Positions 26,236 to 34,411 of a DNA stretch of 64,000 nucleotides are shown one piece after another. Position numbers and translations under genes: made by a program. Within the stretch, counting starts at the first letter, position 1; each line of letters opens with the position of its first letter. This DNA is from Lachnospiraceae bacterium (GTDB lineage: Bacteria > Bacillota > Clostridia > Lachnospirales > Lachnospiraceae). The notes beneath the pieces were generated by a model. That model made no database searches and was not told the origin of the DNA. It saw only the letters and a list, made by a program, of their open reading frames with translations. The stretch is from positions 28,714 to 92,713 of the forward strand of contig JAGAOO010000083.1 in the NCBI GenBank assembly GCA_017623675.1, written 5' to 3'.

Positions 26236-27463
26236 GACCAAGAATTCGAAGCACTGTTTGCTCTGACATGCCCCGTTCCAACAGACGGGCGGTGAGCAAC
26301 AGTGCTTTTTTATGATTCTCCAGACAATCTTCTGGTTCTATATCGTCCTTCTTATACTTCCCTCTGGTATAGGAATCACATAAATCAAAACCGAGTCCCA
26401 CATGATTGGAACCAAGGAGATTTACGGCATATTCAATGTGACGGCACATGGCATCCAGACAATGTATCGAATGGCTTCCTACATCGCTGTCGGAATAACC
26501 TACAATATATTTACAGGCATTAAAGCCCATGATGCCACCTTGGTTTGATAACGCCTGCATTTGTGCATCTGTCAGATTTCGATAATTGGGATGTACGGAA
26601 TAGGCATTTGAATGAGTAGCTATGTAAGGGAGAAATGGAGTACAAGAGGTTTCCTGTTCTTTGACCTGCTTTTGAAAAAGGTTATTTACCTGCTCCCACC
26701 CTTCGTTGTTCAGGTGACTGATATCCAAGAACATTCCAAGCTGATGCAATTCTTGAATTGCCTGAAGCCCCAAAGGGGTAATTTGCCCCGGGATGTCTTG
26801 GAATCTGGTGGCAGTACAACAACCGGTTGCCAATAGATTCGGACGGCTCCATGTCAGACTGGCACCCCGGATGCCTAATTGATACAGGGTATGTATTTTA
26901 TCGAGCTCAGAACCGATACAGTCCAGACCTTCCATATACAGAAGAATTCCAATCTTTTCTTTGCTCTTGACGGCTTCTAAATCTTTTCTGGTTGTGACCA
27001 GACATAGTTCTTCGGACAACCCCTGAATTTCTTCTTTGAGTATTTTGATTTGTGCCAATGTGTTGAGAAATCCCTGTTCCCAGTATAGAGCTCCTTTTGT
27101 CCAATATTCGTTCCAGTTCTTTTGCGTGGATTGAGATATTGCCGAAGGGGATTGAGAAAATGGATTCGTTGGGGCGGACTCTGCCTCCGGATAGAAGATG
27201 GCATTTTCAATATAAATAGAGGAAACGATTAATTGAAAACCGGATGCTTTCCAATGGGGCAGATACAGTCTGCGTATCACATCCCGTTCGCCATGTTGAT
27301 GGCGGAGAAGAAGTTCTCCGGCTAAATCGTTGTGTGCATCAATTACCGGGATGGAAAAGTGTAGTTGCTTGGCACGTTCTTTATAATAATTAGTTTGTGA
27401 GTGATAAGCGGTGCTGTCAGAAGATATATTTGAAGGACATATAGATGTCTGTATAGGTTTCAT
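26198..27463 (-). CDS. Membrane dipeptidase-like protein (peptidase family M19)
   Basis: A 421-residue zinc peptidase of the renal dipeptidase family, which hydrolyses dipeptides including some with D-residues. Visible are the first metal motif IDAHNDLAG (histidine, aspartate), the glutamate in YMEGLDCIGSE, the histidine in DISHLNNEGW and the second histidine in ATHSNAYSVHPNYRNL, then GFDLCD. No signal peptide is apparent, so the bacterial protein is probably cytoplasmic. GAAAGGA precedes the ATG at 27463. It is transcribed toward the CPBP gene and overlaps its end. Confidence 0.88.
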   Translation of the reverse strand: MKPIQTSICPSNISSDSTAYHSQTNYYKERAKQLHFSIPVIDAHNDLAGELLLRHQHGERDVIRRLYLPHWKASGFQLIVSSIYIENAIFYPEAESAPTNPFSQSPSAISQSTQKNWNEYWTKGALYWEQGFLNTLAQIKILKEEIQGLSEELCLVTTRKDLEAVKSKEKIGILLYMEGLDCIGSELDKIHTLYQLGIRGASLTWSRPNLLATGCCTATRFQDIPGQITPLGLQAIQELHQLGMFLDISHLNNEGWEQVNNLFQKQVKEQETSCTPFLPYIATHSNAYSVHPNYRNLTDAQMQALSNQGGIMGFNACKYIVGYSDSDVGSHSIHCLDAMCRHIEYAVNLLGSNHVGLGFDLCDSYTRGKYKKDDIEPEDCLENHKKALLLTARLLERGMSEQTVLRILGLNWLEYFELLLR

Positions 27464-27605
27464 GTATGTGTTCCTTTCAGGTAGAGAAGTATCATTTTAT
27501 TAAAATATTCCCATGTATGAAAAGATATGTCAAGTAAGCATAGAGAATTCCAAAACAACATATGAATAATTTAGCAGAATATGTATGTGAAAAGGATGTG
27601 AAAAA

Positions 27606-28283
27606 ATGAATTCTAAGGTATTGATTGGTGGAAAGCCGGATCAAATTAGGAATTATGTAAAGGCACTGGAGCAGGTTCAGGTTGAGGGAATTAGTGTGTA
27701 TGCCTGTCCTTGGCAGGAAGCAATCGACTGTTTAGGACTTATCCTGCCGGGGGGTGGAGACATTGCTCCGGACATATTTGGACAGGAGAATCATGGCTCT
27801 GTTCATATAGATGAAGCCTTGGACCGGCTACAGCTTAAGCTGTTAGGCGAATATATAAAAGCCGGAAAACCGGTGCTGGGAATCTGCAAAGGAATACAAA
27901 TCATCAATGTATTTTTTGGTGGTACGATTCAGCAACATCTGCCTACTGCCCATGCCCATTGTTATCAAGAGTCAGACCAATATCATATGACCATTGCAAA
28001 GAGGGGAACTGTACTGGAACAATTGTATGGCTTGCGATTCCCGGTGAATAGCGCACATCATCAGGGAATTGATCAATTGGGACAGGGTTTAGAAGCAATT
28101 CAGTTTGCGGAAGACCAGGTAATCGAAGGGATTGTACATAAAGAACTGCCGATATTGGGAGTGCAATGGCATCCGGAGCGAATGATGGGTTATAGTGAGA
28201 ATCATGTAGAAGGAAAACGATTGTTCCAATTCTGGATTCAACTCTTTCCAAAGAAAAAGGGGTGTGATACAATGAACGCATAG
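27606..28283 (+). CDS. Class I glutamine amidotransferase-like hydrolase (peptidase C26, PuuD-like)
   Basis: A 225-residue member of the gamma-glutamyl hydrolase group. The triad is C94 in GICKGIQ, H189 in VQWHPERM and E191 two residues later; LPGGGDIAPDIF is the family's N-terminal glycine-rich motif. PuuD relatives cleave gamma-glutamyl-GABA or related gamma-glutamyl compounds; the substrate here is open. The last residues (MNA) are encoded by the left end of the repeat element that follows. It faces away from the M19 peptidase; both act on small peptides, which may be chance. Confidence 0.8.
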   Translation: MNSKVLIGGKPDQIRNYVKALEQVQVEGISVYACPWQEAIDCLGLILPGGGDIAPDIFGQENHGSVHIDEALDRLQLKLLGEYIKAGKPVLGICKGIQIINVFFGGTIQQHLPTAHAHCYQESDQYHMTIAKRGTVLEQLYGLRFPVNSAHHQGIDQLGQGLEAIQFAEDQVIEGIVHKELPILGVQWHPERMMGYSENHVEGKRLFQFWIQLFPKKKGCDTMNA

Positions 28284-28445
28284 CATGAACGCAGTGACGA
28301 AGAAAATCCACCGATTGCTTGCAAGCGAGTGGATTTTCAAGGAACTATGTGAGTGCAACGAACACCGAGATGGAGCGAAGCGAAATCGAGGTGCGTTCAT
28401 GCGGAGCAGAACGTGCAACGAACACCGAGATGAAGCGAAAAAAGT
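28271..28445 (+). repeat. Palindromic, MITE-like intergenic repeat element
   Basis: The element carries 11-bp inverted ends GCATGAACGCA (28283-28293) and TGCGTTCATGC (28392-28402). Inside is a perfect 10-bp hairpin, GAAAATCCAC (28302-28311) with GTGGATTTTC (28329-28338), whose loop holds the palindrome GCTTGCAAGC. A 27-bp direct repeat beginning GTGCAACGAACACCGAGATG appears at about 28353 and again at about 28412. A further copy of TGAACGCA lies at 28273. It occupies the gap between the C26 hydrolase and pyrF and has no start codon of use. GC content is higher than around it, as in dispersed repeats. Confidence 0.7.
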
Positions 28446-28470
28446 AACAAATACCCAGGAGGACAGGAGA

Positions 28471-29397
28471 ATGATTAGCAAATTAGTAAACAAAATCGAA
28501 ACATTGAAGGCGCCGATTGTAGTAGGATTGGACCCAATGTTATCATACGTGCCGGAGCATATTCAGAAGCAGGCATTTGAAGAATATGGGGAAACCTTAG
28601 AAGGAGCAGCAGAAGCAATCTGGCAATTCAATAAGGCAATTGTAGATGCTACCTGTGATTTAATTCCGGCGGTAAAACCTCAGATTGCCATGTATGAGCA
28701 GTTTGGTGTAGAAGGTGTGAAAGCATTCAAGAAGACGGTCGAATACTGCAAAAGCAAGGATTTAATTGTGATTGGTGATGTCAAGCGTGGAGATATTGGC
28801 TCAACTTCTGAAGCATATGCAGTCGGTCATTTAGGAACAGTACAGGTAGGAAGTAAGACCTATGCAGGATTTGATGAAGATTTTGCTACTGTGAATCCAT
28901 ACTTGGGTTCGGATGGTATCAAGCCGTTTTTGAAGGTTTGTAATGAATGTGATAAGGGTATTTTCGTATTAGTAAAGACATCAAATCCTTCTTCCGGTGA
29001 ATTTCAGGATCAGCTGGTTGATGGCACACCATTGTATGAACTGGTTGGCAAGAAAGTGGCTGAATGGGGAGAGGAAAGCATGGATGGTGCATATAGCAAC
29101 GTGGGCTGCGTGGTTGGTGCAACCTATCCTAAAATGGGTAAAGTCCTTCGTAAATTAATGCCAAAGACTTATATTCTGGTGCCGGGCTATGGTGCACAGG
29201 GCGGTAAGGCAGAAGATTTGGTACATTATTTCAATGCAGATGGACTGGGTGCAATCGTCAATTCTTCCAGAGGAATTATTGCTGCATATAAACAGGAAAA
29301 ATATCAGAAGTTCGGTAGTGAGAATTTCGCAGATGCTTCCAGACAGGCAGTGATTGATATGATTGAGGATATTAATGGAGCATTGGCACATAAATAA
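28471..29397 (+). CDS. pyrF: Orotidine 5'-phosphate decarboxylase (type 2)
   Basis: Last step of UMP synthesis. The 308-residue length and the motif VIGDVKRGDIGSTSEAYA place it in the longer type 2 group; the lysine of DVKRGD is catalytic. GGLDPML-like start reads VVGLDPMLSY. ATG 28471 follows AGGAGGACAGGAG. An open frame continues 62 codons further upstream, but only through the repeat element, so that extension is not real. pyrK and pyrD follow closely. Confidence 0.95.
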   Translation: MISKLVNKIETLKAPIVVGLDPMLSYVPEHIQKQAFEEYGETLEGAAEAIWQFNKAIVDATCDLIPAVKPQIAMYEQFGVEGVKAFKKTVEYCKSKDLIVIGDVKRGDIGSTSEAYAVGHLGTVQVGSKTYAGFDEDFATVNPYLGSDGIKPFLKVCNECDKGIFVLVKTSNPSSGEFQDQLVDGTPLYELVGKKVAEWGEESMDGAYSNVGCVVGATYPKMGKVLRKLMPKTYILVPGYGAQGGKAEDLVHYFNADGLGAIVNSSRGIIAAYKQEKYQKFGSENFADASRQAVIDMIEDINGALAHK

Positions 29398-29427
29398 TAG
29401 AAACAATCACAAAAAGGAGAAAAAGAG

Positions 29428-30201
29428 ATGGCTACAACAAAGATGACAGCAACAGTGATTCATCAGGAGCCGATTGGAACCGGAATCTTTAGTATGCAGT
29501 TACAGGCAGCGGAAATTGCAAAGCAGGCAAAGCCGGGGCAATTTGTGAATTTATATAGTAAAGACGGCTCCCGTCTGTTACCAAGACCTATAAGCTTATG
29601 TGAAATCAATGGAGAGGCAGGTACCTTACGATTGGTGTACCGTACCGTGGGAAAAGGAACAGAGGAATTCGCAAGGCTGCATGCCGGTGACAAAATCGAC
29701 ATTATGGGACCGCTGGGAAATGGATTTACTATGCAGGAAGAAAAAGCAATTCTGATTGGCGGTGGCATTGGTATTCCTCCAATGTTGCAGTTGGCAAAGG
29801 AATTGTCTCAACAATCTGTAGAAGTGCAGGTGGTACTGGGATATCGGGATGAAACCTTTCTGGATGAAGAATTTGCTCCATATGGAACCGTTTATTTTGC
29901 CAGTGAGGATGGAAATCATGGAGTAAAAGGCACCGTTATGGATGCAATTCGTGAATATGGAATTACAGGAAATGTGATTTATGCCTGTGGTCCGACTCCG
30001 ATGTTAAGAGCAATTCAAGCCTATGCATTAGAAAATGGTATCGTGGCTCAGCTTTCTTTAGAAGAAAAGATGGCTTGTGGTATTGGTGCCTGTCTTGCCT
30101 GTGTTTGTAAATCCAAGGAAAAGGACCACCATACCAATGTGAATAATAAGCGGATTTGTAAAGACGGTCCCGTTTTCTTTGCTGAGGAGGTGGAATTCTA
30201 A
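29428..30201 (+). CDS. pyrK: Dihydroorotate dehydrogenase electron transfer subunit
   Basis: A 257-residue FAD and 2Fe-2S protein that passes electrons from PyrD to NAD+. It shows the FAD-binding RPISLCEI and YRTVGKGTEE region, the NAD-binding IGGGIGIPPMLQLAKEL, and the iron-sulfur cysteines C217, C222, C225 and C244 (EEKMACGIGACLACVC). AAAGGAG lies upstream. Its stop overlaps the pyrD start by one base. Confidence 0.95.
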   Translation: MATTKMTATVIHQEPIGTGIFSMQLQAAEIAKQAKPGQFVNLYSKDGSRLLPRPISLCEINGEAGTLRLVYRTVGKGTEEFARLHAGDKIDIMGPLGNGFTMQEEKAILIGGGIGIPPMLQLAKELSQQSVEVQVVLGYRDETFLDEEFAPYGTVYFASEDGNHGVKGTVMDAIREYGITGNVIYACGPTPMLRAIQAYALENGIVAQLSLEEKMACGIGACLACVCKSKEKDHHTNVNNKRICKDGPVFFAEEVEF

Positions 30202-31103
30202 TGAATACAGCAGTTACAATTGCAGGTGTTACATGGAAGAATCCGGTTACGGTAGCATCCGGTACCTTTGGCTCCGGAGCAGAATATAGTGAGCTGGTGG
30301 ATTTGAATCAATTAGGTGCAGTAACAACGAAAGGGGTTGCCAATATTCCATGGCAGGGCAATCCAACCCCTCGAATTGCAGAAACCTATGGCGGTATGAT
30401 TAATGCAGTAGGATTACAGAATCCGGGTATTGATTTATTTACACAACGTGATATTCCGTTTTTAAAGCAGTATGATACCAGGATAATTGTTAACGTTTGT
30501 GGAAAATCAGTTACTGATTATGTAGAAGTAGTGGAACGCTTAGGGGATGAGCCGGTAGATATGCTGGAAATCAATGTATCCTGTCCGAATGTTAAGGAAG
30601 GGGGCATTGCTTTTGGACAAGACCCGAAAGCACTATTTGAAATTACGAAGGAAGTTAAGGCTGTGGCAAAGCAGCCGATTATTATGAAACTGAGTCCTAA
30701 TGTGACAGATATTACGGAAATGGCGAAAGCGGCAGAAGCAGCAGGAGCAGACGCATTGTCATTAATCAATACATTAACCGGAATGAAGATTGATATTCAT
30801 AAGAGAACCTTTGCTGTTGCCAATAAGACCGGTGGATTATCCGGTCCGGCTATTAAGCCGGTAGCGGTTCGAATGGTATATCAGGTAGCGCATGCAGTAC
30901 AGATTCCAATTATCGGTATGGGTGGCATTGCAACCGGTGAAGATGCCATTGAATTCATAATGGCAGGAGCAACTGCAGTTTCTGTGGGAACTGCAAACTT
31001 CCATGACCCAATGGCATCGGTAAAAGTGGCACAGGGAATAGAAGAATACATGAAGCGTTATGGTGTAGAGGATATTAATGAACTGCGGGGATGCGTAGAA
31101 TAA
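30201..31103 (+). CDS. pyrD: Dihydroorotate dehydrogenase B, catalytic subunit
   Basis: The 300-residue FMN barrel of the class 1B enzyme. Motifs: TVASGTFGSG, GLQNPGIDLF, NVSCPNVKEGG with the catalytic cysteine, NTLTGMKIDIHKR and IIGMGGIATGEDAIEFIMAGA. It works as a heterotetramer with PyrK and uses NAD+, suiting an anaerobe. GGAGG lies just before the start within pyrK. A terminator follows at 31125. Confidence 0.95.
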   Translation: MNTAVTIAGVTWKNPVTVASGTFGSGAEYSELVDLNQLGAVTTKGVANIPWQGNPTPRIAETYGGMINAVGLQNPGIDLFTQRDIPFLKQYDTRIIVNVCGKSVTDYVEVVERLGDEPVDMLEINVSCPNVKEGGIAFGQDPKALFEITKEVKAVAKQPIIMKLSPNVTDITEMAKAAEAAGADALSLINTLTGMKIDIHKRTFAVANKTGGLSGPAIKPVAVRMVYQVAHAVQIPIIGMGGIATGEDAIEFIMAGATAVSVGTANFHDPMASVKVAQGIEEYMKRYGVEDINELRGCVE

Positions 31104-31124
31104 CTGAAAAGGGTAGATGGTTCG

Positions 31125-31160
31125 AAAAAGGTATCAGATGTAAGTTTGATGCCTTTTTTT
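31125..31160 (+). terminator. Rho-independent terminator of pyrFKD
   Basis: AAAAAGGTATCA pairs with TGATGCCTTTTT (one G-T pair), ending in seven T. It cuts the pyr cluster before the ATPase gene. Confidence 0.8.
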
Positions 31161-31171
31161 AATGAAACATC

Positions 31172-31250
31172 GAAGAAATGCACATTTTTTGCTTTTAAAA
31201 TATTGAAGAAATGTATATTTTTTAATTCTGAAATATTGAAGAAATGCAAA
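31172..31250 (+). repeat. 33-bp tandem repeat, about 2.4 copies
   Basis: GAAGAAATG begins at 31172, 31205 and 31238, exactly 33 bp apart; the second copy of the unit matches in ATTTTTT and the AAATATT end, and the third is truncated after about 10 bases. Both strands stay open through the units because 33 is divisible by three, but no coding gene is supported. It sits directly upstream of the ATPase gene. Confidence 0.8.
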
Positions 31251-31285
31251 AACGGTGATATATTTATTATACGGAGGTGGTTTCA

Positions 31286-32626
31286 ATGTATTTTAGAAGA
31301 AAAGCATATGATAAATTACTGGAATGGAAAAGTAAGTATGCTGATCAGTACAGTATTCTTCTGGAAGGTGCAAGACGTGTTGGAAAATCAACGATTGCAG
31401 AGCAATTTGCTATAAATGAATATGAGTCGTATATTCTAATTGATTTTGCTAATGTATCGGATACAATTATTTCCTGCTTTGATGACGTTTATGATTTGGA
31501 TTTGTTTTTTCTAAGATTACAGGCCGCTACGGGTGTTACATTAGTGTTGCATAAATCAGTAATTATTTTTGATGAAATACAATTGTTCCCAAAGGCAAGA
31601 CAGGCCATTAAATATTTGGTAAAAGATGGTCGCTATCATTACATTGAAACAGGTTCGTTAATATCAATCAAAAAAAATGTAAAGGGAATTTTGATTCCTT
31701 CGGAAGAGAAGAAAATAAGTATATACCCCATGGATTATGAAGAATTTATGTGGGCAACAGGGAACAATAATTATGAATTATTAAGAAAACTATATGAATC
31801 AAAGAAGGAAGTTGGACAACAGATTAATCGAAAATTGATGAGAGATTTTCGAATATATATGGCAGTGGGAGGAATGCCACAAGCAGTTCAGGCTTATGTA
31901 GAGGGTAAAAATTTTTCTGAAATTGATAAAGTAAAGAGGACAATTTTGTCGTTATATGAGGAAGATTTTAAAAAAATAGATTCTTCAGGAAGAATTACAT
32001 CCATGTTTCATTCTATTCCTACTCAACTTTGTAAGGATACAAAAAAGTATTCGCTTTCTGAAGCTACAGGAAAAAGAAAGAGTAAAAAAGATGAAGAATT
32101 ATTATATGATTTAATTGATTCTAAAACTGTATTGGTATCATACAATTCGACGGATCCCAGAGTGAGTATATCTATGACAAAGGATTTAAGAAGTTATAAG
32201 ATGTATATATGTGATACAGGATTGTTTGTTACATTATTATTTATGGATAGACCGGAAGTAGAAAGCAATATTTATTCCAAATTGCTTTCTGATAAATTGC
32301 CTGCAAACCTGGGATATTTGTATGAAAATGCAGTTGCACAGGTTCTTGCTTCGATGGATAGGGAGTTGTATTATCACACATGGAAAAAACCATATAGCAC
32401 ACATTACTATGAAATAGATTTTCTTGTCTCAAACAAAGATAAGGTTTCTGTTATTGAAGTGAAGTCCTCCGGAACAGGAAAGCATGAGTCTATTTTAAAA
32501 TTTAGAGAAAAGTATTCAAAGAATATAAAAGATGCATATGTTTTGTCCCAAAAGGATGTATCAAAAAAAGAAGGAATTGATTTTCTTCCAATTTATATGG
32601 CGCCATTTATAGTAACTCAAAGATAA
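31286..32626 (+). CDS. AAA+ ATPase with DUF4143 domain
   Basis: A 446-residue ATPase. Walker A is LLEGARRVGKSTIAEQFA and Walker B is SVIIFDEIQLFP, in the N-terminal AAA_14 domain; the rest is DUF4143, whose end carries the PD-(D/E)XK-like YEIDFLVSNKDK, VSVIEVKSSG motif (D then ExK). Such proteins are widespread and mobile in anaerobes; their function is unknown, with toxin, defence or DNA repair roles suggested. ATG 31286 follows GGAGGTGG. Base composition is AT-richer than the pyr genes beside it, and it lies alone between pyrD and pyrE, which suggests insertion of a foreign gene into the pyr cluster. Confidence 0.88.
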   Translation: MYFRRKAYDKLLEWKSKYADQYSILLEGARRVGKSTIAEQFAINEYESYILIDFANVSDTIISCFDDVYDLDLFFLRLQAATGVTLVLHKSVIIFDEIQLFPKARQAIKYLVKDGRYHYIETGSLISIKKNVKGILIPSEEKKISIYPMDYEEFMWATGNNNYELLRKLYESKKEVGQQINRKLMRDFRIYMAVGGMPQAVQAYVEGKNFSEIDKVKRTILSLYEEDFKKIDSSGRITSMFHSIPTQLCKDTKKYSLSEATGKRKSKKDEELLYDLIDSKTVLVSYNSTDPRVSISMTKDLRSYKMYICDTGLFVTLLFMDRPEVESNIYSKLLSDKLPANLGYLYENAVAQVLASMDRELYYHTWKKPYSTHYYEIDFLVSNKDKVSVIEVKSSGTGKHESILKFREKYSKNIKDAYVLSQKDVSKKEGIDFLPIYMAPFIVTQR

Positions 32627-32775
32627 GAAGTATAAGATTTATCTTTATTAATTCAAGGAATACCCTTGTCAAGCAATTGTGAATATGATATCTTTTTTAT
32701 AGGTTTCAATGGCTTAAATGAGTTGTTGCAGTACATAATATGTGAATCTACATAGAAGAAGGAGACAGAAGGAAA

Positions 32776-33450
32776 ATGGAACGTTATAAAGAAGAGTTTA
32801 TTGAGTTCATGATTGATTGTAATGTATTAAAATTTGGAGATTTCGTAACAAAAAGCGGAAGAAAAACACCATTTTTTGTAAATACAGGCTTCTATCGAAC
32901 CGGTTCTCAGTTACGCAGATTAGGTAATTATTATGCAGAAGCAATTAATAATAAATACGGATTTGAATTTGATGTATTGTTTGGACCTGCATACAAGGGA
33001 ATTCCATTAAGTGTTGCAACTACTATGGCAATTGATGAGAAGTATGGAAAAGAGATTAAGTATTGCTCCAATCGTAAGGAAATTAAGGATCATGGCGATA
33101 AAGGAATTCTGTTAGGAAGTCCGATACAGGATGGAGATAAGGTGGTAATTATTGAAGATGTTACCACTGCCGGTACTTCGATTCAGGAAACACTTCCAAT
33201 TTTGAAAGCACAGGGCAATATTGATGTAATGGGATTAGTCGTTTCCGTAGACCGCATGGAACGGGGACAGGGAACGAAGAGTGCCTTGACAGAGATTGAA
33301 GAAAACTATGGTATTAAGACAACGGCAATTGTAACTATGGCAGAAGTAGTAGAACATTTGTATAATAAGCCTTATAATGGAAAAGTTATAATTGATGATA
33401 CATTGAAGGCAGCCATTGATGCGTACTATGAACAATATGGTGTGAAGTAG
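32776..33450 (+). CDS. pyrE: Orotate phosphoribosyltransferase
   Basis: The 224-residue enzyme joins orotate to PRPP, forming OMP for PyrF. The PRPP loop VVIIEDVTTAGTSIQET is intact, and FGPAYKGIPLS and KSGRKTPFFVNTG fit the longer bacterial form. AGAAGGAGA precedes the ATG by about 10 bases. It is separated from pyrD by 1.7 kb holding the terminator, repeats and ATPase; its own promoter lies somewhere in the 149-bp gap but is not clear. Confidence 0.95.
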   Translation: MERYKEEFIEFMIDCNVLKFGDFVTKSGRKTPFFVNTGFYRTGSQLRRLGNYYAEAINNKYGFEFDVLFGPAYKGIPLSVATTMAIDEKYGKEIKYCSNRKEIKDHGDKGILLGSPIQDGDKVVIIEDVTTAGTSIQETLPILKAQGNIDVMGLVVSVDRMERGQGTKSALTEIEENYGIKTTAIVTMAEVVEHLYNKPYNGKVIIDDTLKAAIDAYYEQYGVK

Positions 33451-33474
33451 GATTCGACATTTTAAGGCAAACAT

Positions 33475-33500
33475 GGGGAAGTTGATGACTTCCCCTTTTT
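33475..33500 (+). terminator. Rho-independent terminator after pyrE
   Basis: GGGGAAGT pairs with ACTTCCCC around a 5-base loop, followed by TTTTT. Confidence 0.88.
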
Positions 33501-33583
33501 ACCGAAGAGCATTTGAGTGCATATTTGGAGAAATAAATAATAATTATAAGTATGGGTAAAATAATTTGAGTGAGAATAGAAAG

Positions 33584-34066
33584 ATGGATAGTAGAAAACG
33601 ATTTCGCACAATTTGCTTGATTCTGTTTGTTTTATATGTGATAGCAATTGTGTATTTTTTACTGTTAAGTGATATATATGGCAGAGTAGATGGATATACA
33701 GATTATCGTTGTAATCTGGTACCATTTTATGAAATTGCCCGCTTTTGGAAAAGTGCAGTCAATGGTGGCAGTATTGCATATAAGGATGTTTTTATTAATC
33801 TGGTTGGTAATGTTGCTGCGTTCGTTCCGTTCGGAGCGTTAATTCGCTGGGTTCGGAATCAAAAAACAGGATTTTGGATTGCTGTGTTGTATACCTTTTT
33901 GTTTAGTCTGGGAATTGAGGTAATACAATTGGTGACAAAGGTAGGGGTATTTGATGTGGATGATTTAATTCTGAATACCTGTGGAGGAGCGATTGGATAT
34001 GTATGTTATCGAATTCTTCGGGCTCTGGACAGAAGGAGGTATCGTAATGCCGAAACGAAATCATAA
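33584..34066 (+). CDS. VanZ-like membrane protein
   Basis: A 160-residue protein with about four membrane segments. The family pattern is visible: NLVPFYEI after the first helix, DVFINLVGNVAAFVPFGALI in the second, and GIEVIQLVTKVGVFDVDDLILNTCGGAIGY near the end. VanZ-like proteins are common in Gram-positives; the namesake gives low teicoplanin resistance, but most members have no known role. ATG 33584 is used; an upstream in-frame TTG (33566) is an alternative and neither has a strong ribosome binding site. The end overlaps the next gene by 20 bp. Confidence 0.8.
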   Translation: MDSRKRFRTICLILFVLYVIAIVYFLLLSDIYGRVDGYTDYRCNLVPFYEIARFWKSAVNGGSIAYKDVFINLVGNVAAFVPFGALIRWVRNQKTGFWIAVLYTFLFSLGIEVIQLVTKVGVFDVDDLILNTCGGAIGYVCYRILRALDRRRYRNAETKS

Positions 34067-34364
34067 ACCATATGATATTAAGCATTCGCTGGATGGAATT
34101 CTGTCATGTATCTTAGGAGGGATTTCTGCAATTTTGGTAATTGGGGAATTGGCACTGACGATACGGGCTAAGGGACAAGCTGGTGGAATGGCAGGATTTA
34201 TGGGGATTTCTGCATTTTTGCTTACAGTGGTTGGCTTGATATTTGCCATTGTAAGCTGGAAGGATGAGGAAACCTTGGATTTATTTAAACGAGTTGGAAC
34301 CTTATTGAATACCATTATGATCATTGTAAATCTGTTAATTATAGTGTTAGGAATATTTGGGTAG
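34047..34364 (+). CDS. Small membrane protein (DUF6142-like)
   Basis: A 105-residue protein with a basic N-terminus (MPKRNHKPYDIKHS) and three membrane segments. GAAGGAGGT lies 7 bases before ATG 34047, inside the VanZ gene, so the two are coupled. The family assignment is by pattern only and no function is known. The following aminopeptidase starts 47 bp downstream on the same strand. Confidence 0.7.
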   Translation: MPKRNHKPYDIKHSLDGILSCILGGISAILVIGELALTIRAKGQAGGMAGFMGISAFLLTVVGLIFAIVSWKDEETLDLFKRVGTLLNTIMIIVNLLIIVLGIFG

Positions 34365-34411
34365 GATATTGGTATGAAACAAAGAGGAAGACAGAATAGA
34401 GGAAGGTTGAA

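Noticed and set aside
28285-28470. 62-residue N-terminal extension of PyrF
   Set aside because: It is encoded by the palindromic repeat, whereas a strong ribosome binding site and a normal PyrF start lie at 28471.
31058-31249. 63-residue minus-strand frame across the tandem repeats
   Set aside because: It runs through the pyrD end, the terminator and the repeats; the HFFNI-like repetition only reflects the 33-bp unit.
31172-31250. Possible CRISPR array in the 33-bp repeats
   Set aside because: The units are directly adjacent, with no spacers between them, only about 2.4 copies exist, and no cas genes are present.
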